A stretch of 64,000 bases of DNA from Candidatus Gastranaerophilales bacterium (GTDB taxonomy: Bacteria > Cyanobacteriota > Vampirovibrionia > Gastranaerophilales > Gastranaerophilaceae), in contig CALVED010000003.1 of the NCBI GenBank assembly GCA_944326485.1, positions 62,001-126,000 on the forward strand, given 5' to 3'. The notes beneath the pieces are model-generated. The model was given only the letters and a program-made list of their open reading frames with translations. It was not told the origin of the DNA and ran no database searches. The translations under genes and the position numbers were made by a program. Shown here piece after piece: positions 62,086 to 64,000 of this stretch. Each line of letters opens with the position of its first letter. Within the stretch, counting starts at the first letter, position 1.

Positions 62086-63084
62086 TTATCTCTTACTTCT
62101 AGACAAAGCAAAGTTAACATTATCAAGTTTTTTTACTTTTTCACCTAACATAATTTTCTCTGCTTCTTCTAAAACTTTTACAACATTAAACCCATTGTGA
62201 CCATCACTTCTAGCTTGTTTACCTTGCTCTATACAATTTAGGAAGTGTTGGCATTCTAATTTTAAAGGTTCTATTTCAATATAATCAAGAACTTCAGTTT
62301 TGGATACTTTAGGACTTGAACTTTCAAAAACTTGTAATTTATTTTCTGCAAGAGTGTCGTCAAAAATAGCAGTTGCCTTAGTTCCTCTTACTAATAAATT
62401 AACTCTTTTTTGAGGATGTATCCAACTATCAGAAATATGAGCAATAATATTACCTTCGTACTCAATAGTAACATGTGTAACATCCATAATATCATTATTA
62501 TCAGAAGAAGCACCAACAGCACTTATAACTCTGACTGGTTCTTTACCTAAAATATAACTTGTCATAGAAACATCGTGCGGAGCTAAATCCCACATTACAC
62601 TCCTGTCATTCTTAAAATGATTTATATTTAATCTATCACTTTGAACATACCTTATATCACCCAAAGCACCTTCATTAATTAACATTTTTAATCTATTAAC
62701 GGCAGGATGATACATTAATAAATGACCAACCATAAGCACTATATTATTTTTATCAGCAAGTTCTGCAAGTGCCATAGCTTCTGTTGAAACAGTAGAAATA
62801 GGTTTTTCTACATATACATGTTTACCTGCTTCAATTGCTTGTTTAACTAATTTATAATGTGTATGACTAGGGGTAACAACAGCAACTGCTTCAATTTCAG
62901 GATTATTTATCACCTCATTAGAATCAGCAGTTAGTTCAATATCAGGATATAATTCTCTTAAGTTTTTTCTATTTTCAGCATCTAAATCACAAACTGTATG
63001 TAATGCATTTAAATTATAAAAATTTCTGACAACATTCTTTCCCCAAATACCGCAACCTATTACAGCAACATTATGTGACCTCAT
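62086..63084 (-). CDS. Gfo/Idh/MocA-family oxidoreductase
   Basis: A 332-residue NAD(P)-dependent sugar dehydrogenase. VAVIGCGIWGKNVVRNF is the Rossmann motif and VEKPIS the conserved Lys region; NDRSVMWDLAPHDVSM supplies a substrate-binding His. The pattern is reminiscent of WlbA-type UDP-N-acetylglucosamine 3-dehydrogenases, so an envelope sugar role is plausible. The start is ATG 63084, set by GGAG 6 nt upstream; a TTG at 63096 lies before that site. It precedes the phosphatidyltransferase gene by 18 bp. Confidence 0.82.
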   Translation of the reverse strand: MRSHNVAVIGCGIWGKNVVRNFYNLNALHTVCDLDAENRKNLRELYPDIELTADSNEVINNPEIEAVAVVTPSHTHYKLVKQAIEAGKHVYVEKPISTVSTEAMALAELADKNNIVLMVGHLLMYHPAVNRLKMLINEGALGDIRYVQSDRLNINHFKNDRSVMWDLAPHDVSMTSYILGKEPVRVISAVGASSDNNDIMDVTHVTIEYEGNIIAHISDSWIHPQKRVNLLVRGTKATAIFDDTLAENKLQVFESSSPKVSKTEVLDYIEIEPLKLECQHFLNCIEQGKQARSDGHNGFNVVKVLEEAEKIMLGEKVKKLDNVNFALSRSKR

Positions 63085-63182
63085 TTTATACTCCAAAATT
63101 CTTACAACATGTACTATATAACATTATTATTGTAAAAAATAAGAAATAAAAGGTCAAATTAAATATTTATAAAGAAACTATT

Positions 63183-64000
63183 CTATACAATTTGTATTCT
63201 GTTATCTTTTCTCACTTCGAATGGTTGATTAATTGTTTTAATATAGTCAATAGTAACTTTATCTTTATCAAATGCATAACGTTCCAAAATATCATTATTA
63301 TCACGTTTTAACATTTCAAGGTTATCTCCGCCACCAACAAGAAATTCATCATAAACAGCAGTATATACCTTATTAGGATCAGGATTATCTACATCTATAA
63401 ATCTTTTATGTCCTTGTTTATCTACATAAATTAATTCCAACAGATTACCACTTCTATCTAATTTATAAGAAAGACCTGAAACTTGCATTATTCCTGGTTT
63501 AGAATTCTTAGATGTTAGCGATTTTCCACATAATTTAATTGCATCAACCAAATCTTTTTCATTTAATTTAACTTTAAAAAGCTTATTATTAAATGGGAAA
63601 ATACTAGTAATATCTCTTTCTGTAACTCTACCATAATCAACACTTCCTCTGAAATTAGCAGAATTTATTAATACAATATCAGAATCAAGATTTTGTCTAA
63701 GCGCATCTGCAACAAAATCTGCCCAAGGATTTTCTTCAAGTAAATTATTTTTAGGTATTGGATCAACATGTTTTAAATAACCGATTTCAGGAGATTTACC
63801 GAGAATAGAATCAATTGTCTTTGACATAATTAAATTTGGAGAATAAAGATTAGTATCTAAAACATTATTTTGTACATAAGTAATTTGACCATCTTTATTA
63901 AACTCAAGATTTAAAATGCCAAAATGATTACCATCTCTTCCTGCTTGAGTTATAACAACAGGTTCTCCTGTTGGAGAATAAAACATATTTTCACCTGGTC
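63183..64000 (-). CDS. 5'-nucleotidase (UshA-like), C-terminal part, cut by window edge
   Basis: The frame stays open to the window end, so the 5' part lies beyond 64000; the internal ATG at 63986 is not the true start, because PGEN continues upstream of it. The visible ~270 residues match the C-terminal nucleotide-binding domain of 5'-nucleotidases (PF02872): ADFVADALR, INSANFRGSVDYG, DITSIFPFNN, and YTAVYDEFLVGGGDN. PGEN..FYSPTGEPVVITQAGRDG is the end of the metallophosphatase domain. Probably a secreted or periplasmic enzyme; the signal peptide is not visible. Confidence 0.85.
   Translation of the reverse strand, partial: PGENMFYSPTGEPVVITQAGRDGNHFGILNLEFNKDGQITYVQNNVLDTNLYSPNLIMSKTIDSILGKSPEIGYLKHVDPIPKNNLLEENPWADFVADALRQNLDSDIVLINSANFRGSVDYGRVTERDITSIFPFNNKLFKVKLNEKDLVDAIKLCGKSLTSKNSKPGIMQVSGLSYKLDRSGNLLELIYVDKQGHKRFIDVDNPDPNKVYTAVYDEFLVGGGDNLEMLKRDNNDILERYAFDKDKVTIDYIKTINQPFEVRKDNRIQIV

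Noticed and set aside
1-64000. tRNA genes, CRISPR arrays, insertion sequences, prophage
   Set aside because: No T-loop-like GGTTCGA-type clusters outside coding genes, no regularly spaced repeats, and no transposase, integrase or phage protein motifs were seen.

Overview
The window is strikingly AT-rich with short intergenic gaps. It encodes a didermal, non-photosynthetic bacterium: MsbA-type exporter, TolC-family protein, beta-barrel porin, UDP-xylose synthase, many TPR proteins, and no photosynthesis, flagellar, phage or IS genes. The gene mix fits Candidatus Melainabacteria (Vampirovibrionia/Gastranaerophilales, the non-photosynthetic sister of Cyanobacteria) best. Features pointing that way are the RecG with a long N-terminal extension, the SLOG/DprA-like protein and a CHASE2-adenylate cyclase. 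This is inference from style; no search was run. Two features are more familiar from Gram-positives: a large SRP RNA with an Alu-type domain and a zinc-type adenylate kinase.

Layout. 1-5.5 kb: two secreted VWA paralogues, an unlisted 55-aa ORF, a protein made of four tandem GntR-type winged helices, an orphan NarL-type response regulator and an MnmC-like methyltransferase. 5.7-10.6 kb: FAD oxidoreductase, SLOG protein, PcrA helicase, ribbon-helix-helix regulator. 10.6-18.8 kb (minus): RlmD, two TPR-glycosyltransferase fusions and a membrane-anchored glycogen-synthase-like enzyme. 19-31.4 kb: envelope genes (MsbA, UDP-xylose synthase, porin, TPR protein, TolC, GT2 and GT39 glycosyltransferases), an RSH-like alarmone synthetase homologue and a SIS-only GlmS-like protein. 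31.4-40.2 kb: RecG, adenylate cyclase, PheT, a Cys-rich small protein with an overlapping leader ORF, and a glutamate/dicarboxylate symporter.

40.4-50.3 kb is a housekeeping block on the plus strand: murC-murB-ddl-ftsQ, then a cut-down spc operon (rpsE-rpmD-rplO-secY-adk-map), a bifunctional nuclease, a DUF1858 protein and rplI. 50.3-56.8 kb is the most unusual part. It holds an attenuator-like leader with mini-ORFs, an unrecognised membrane protein, and a four-gene operon of three tandem radical-SAM paralogues carrying an N-terminal SPASM-like cysteine module plus a D-2-hydroxyacid dehydrogenase. An SGNH-hydrolase-like membrane protein converges on it. 56.8-64 kb: Bax-inhibitor-like protein, enolase, SRP RNA, then a compact minus-strand operon (TPR, NnrD, TrmL, CDP-alcohol phosphatidyltransferase), a Gfo/Idh/MocA oxidoreductase and a 5'-nucleotidase cut by the window edge.

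Best candidates for something undescribed are the three-radical-SAM operon, the 50.3-50.57 kb leader, the four-fold GntR repeat protein, and the VWA pair with its shared C-terminal tail motif.
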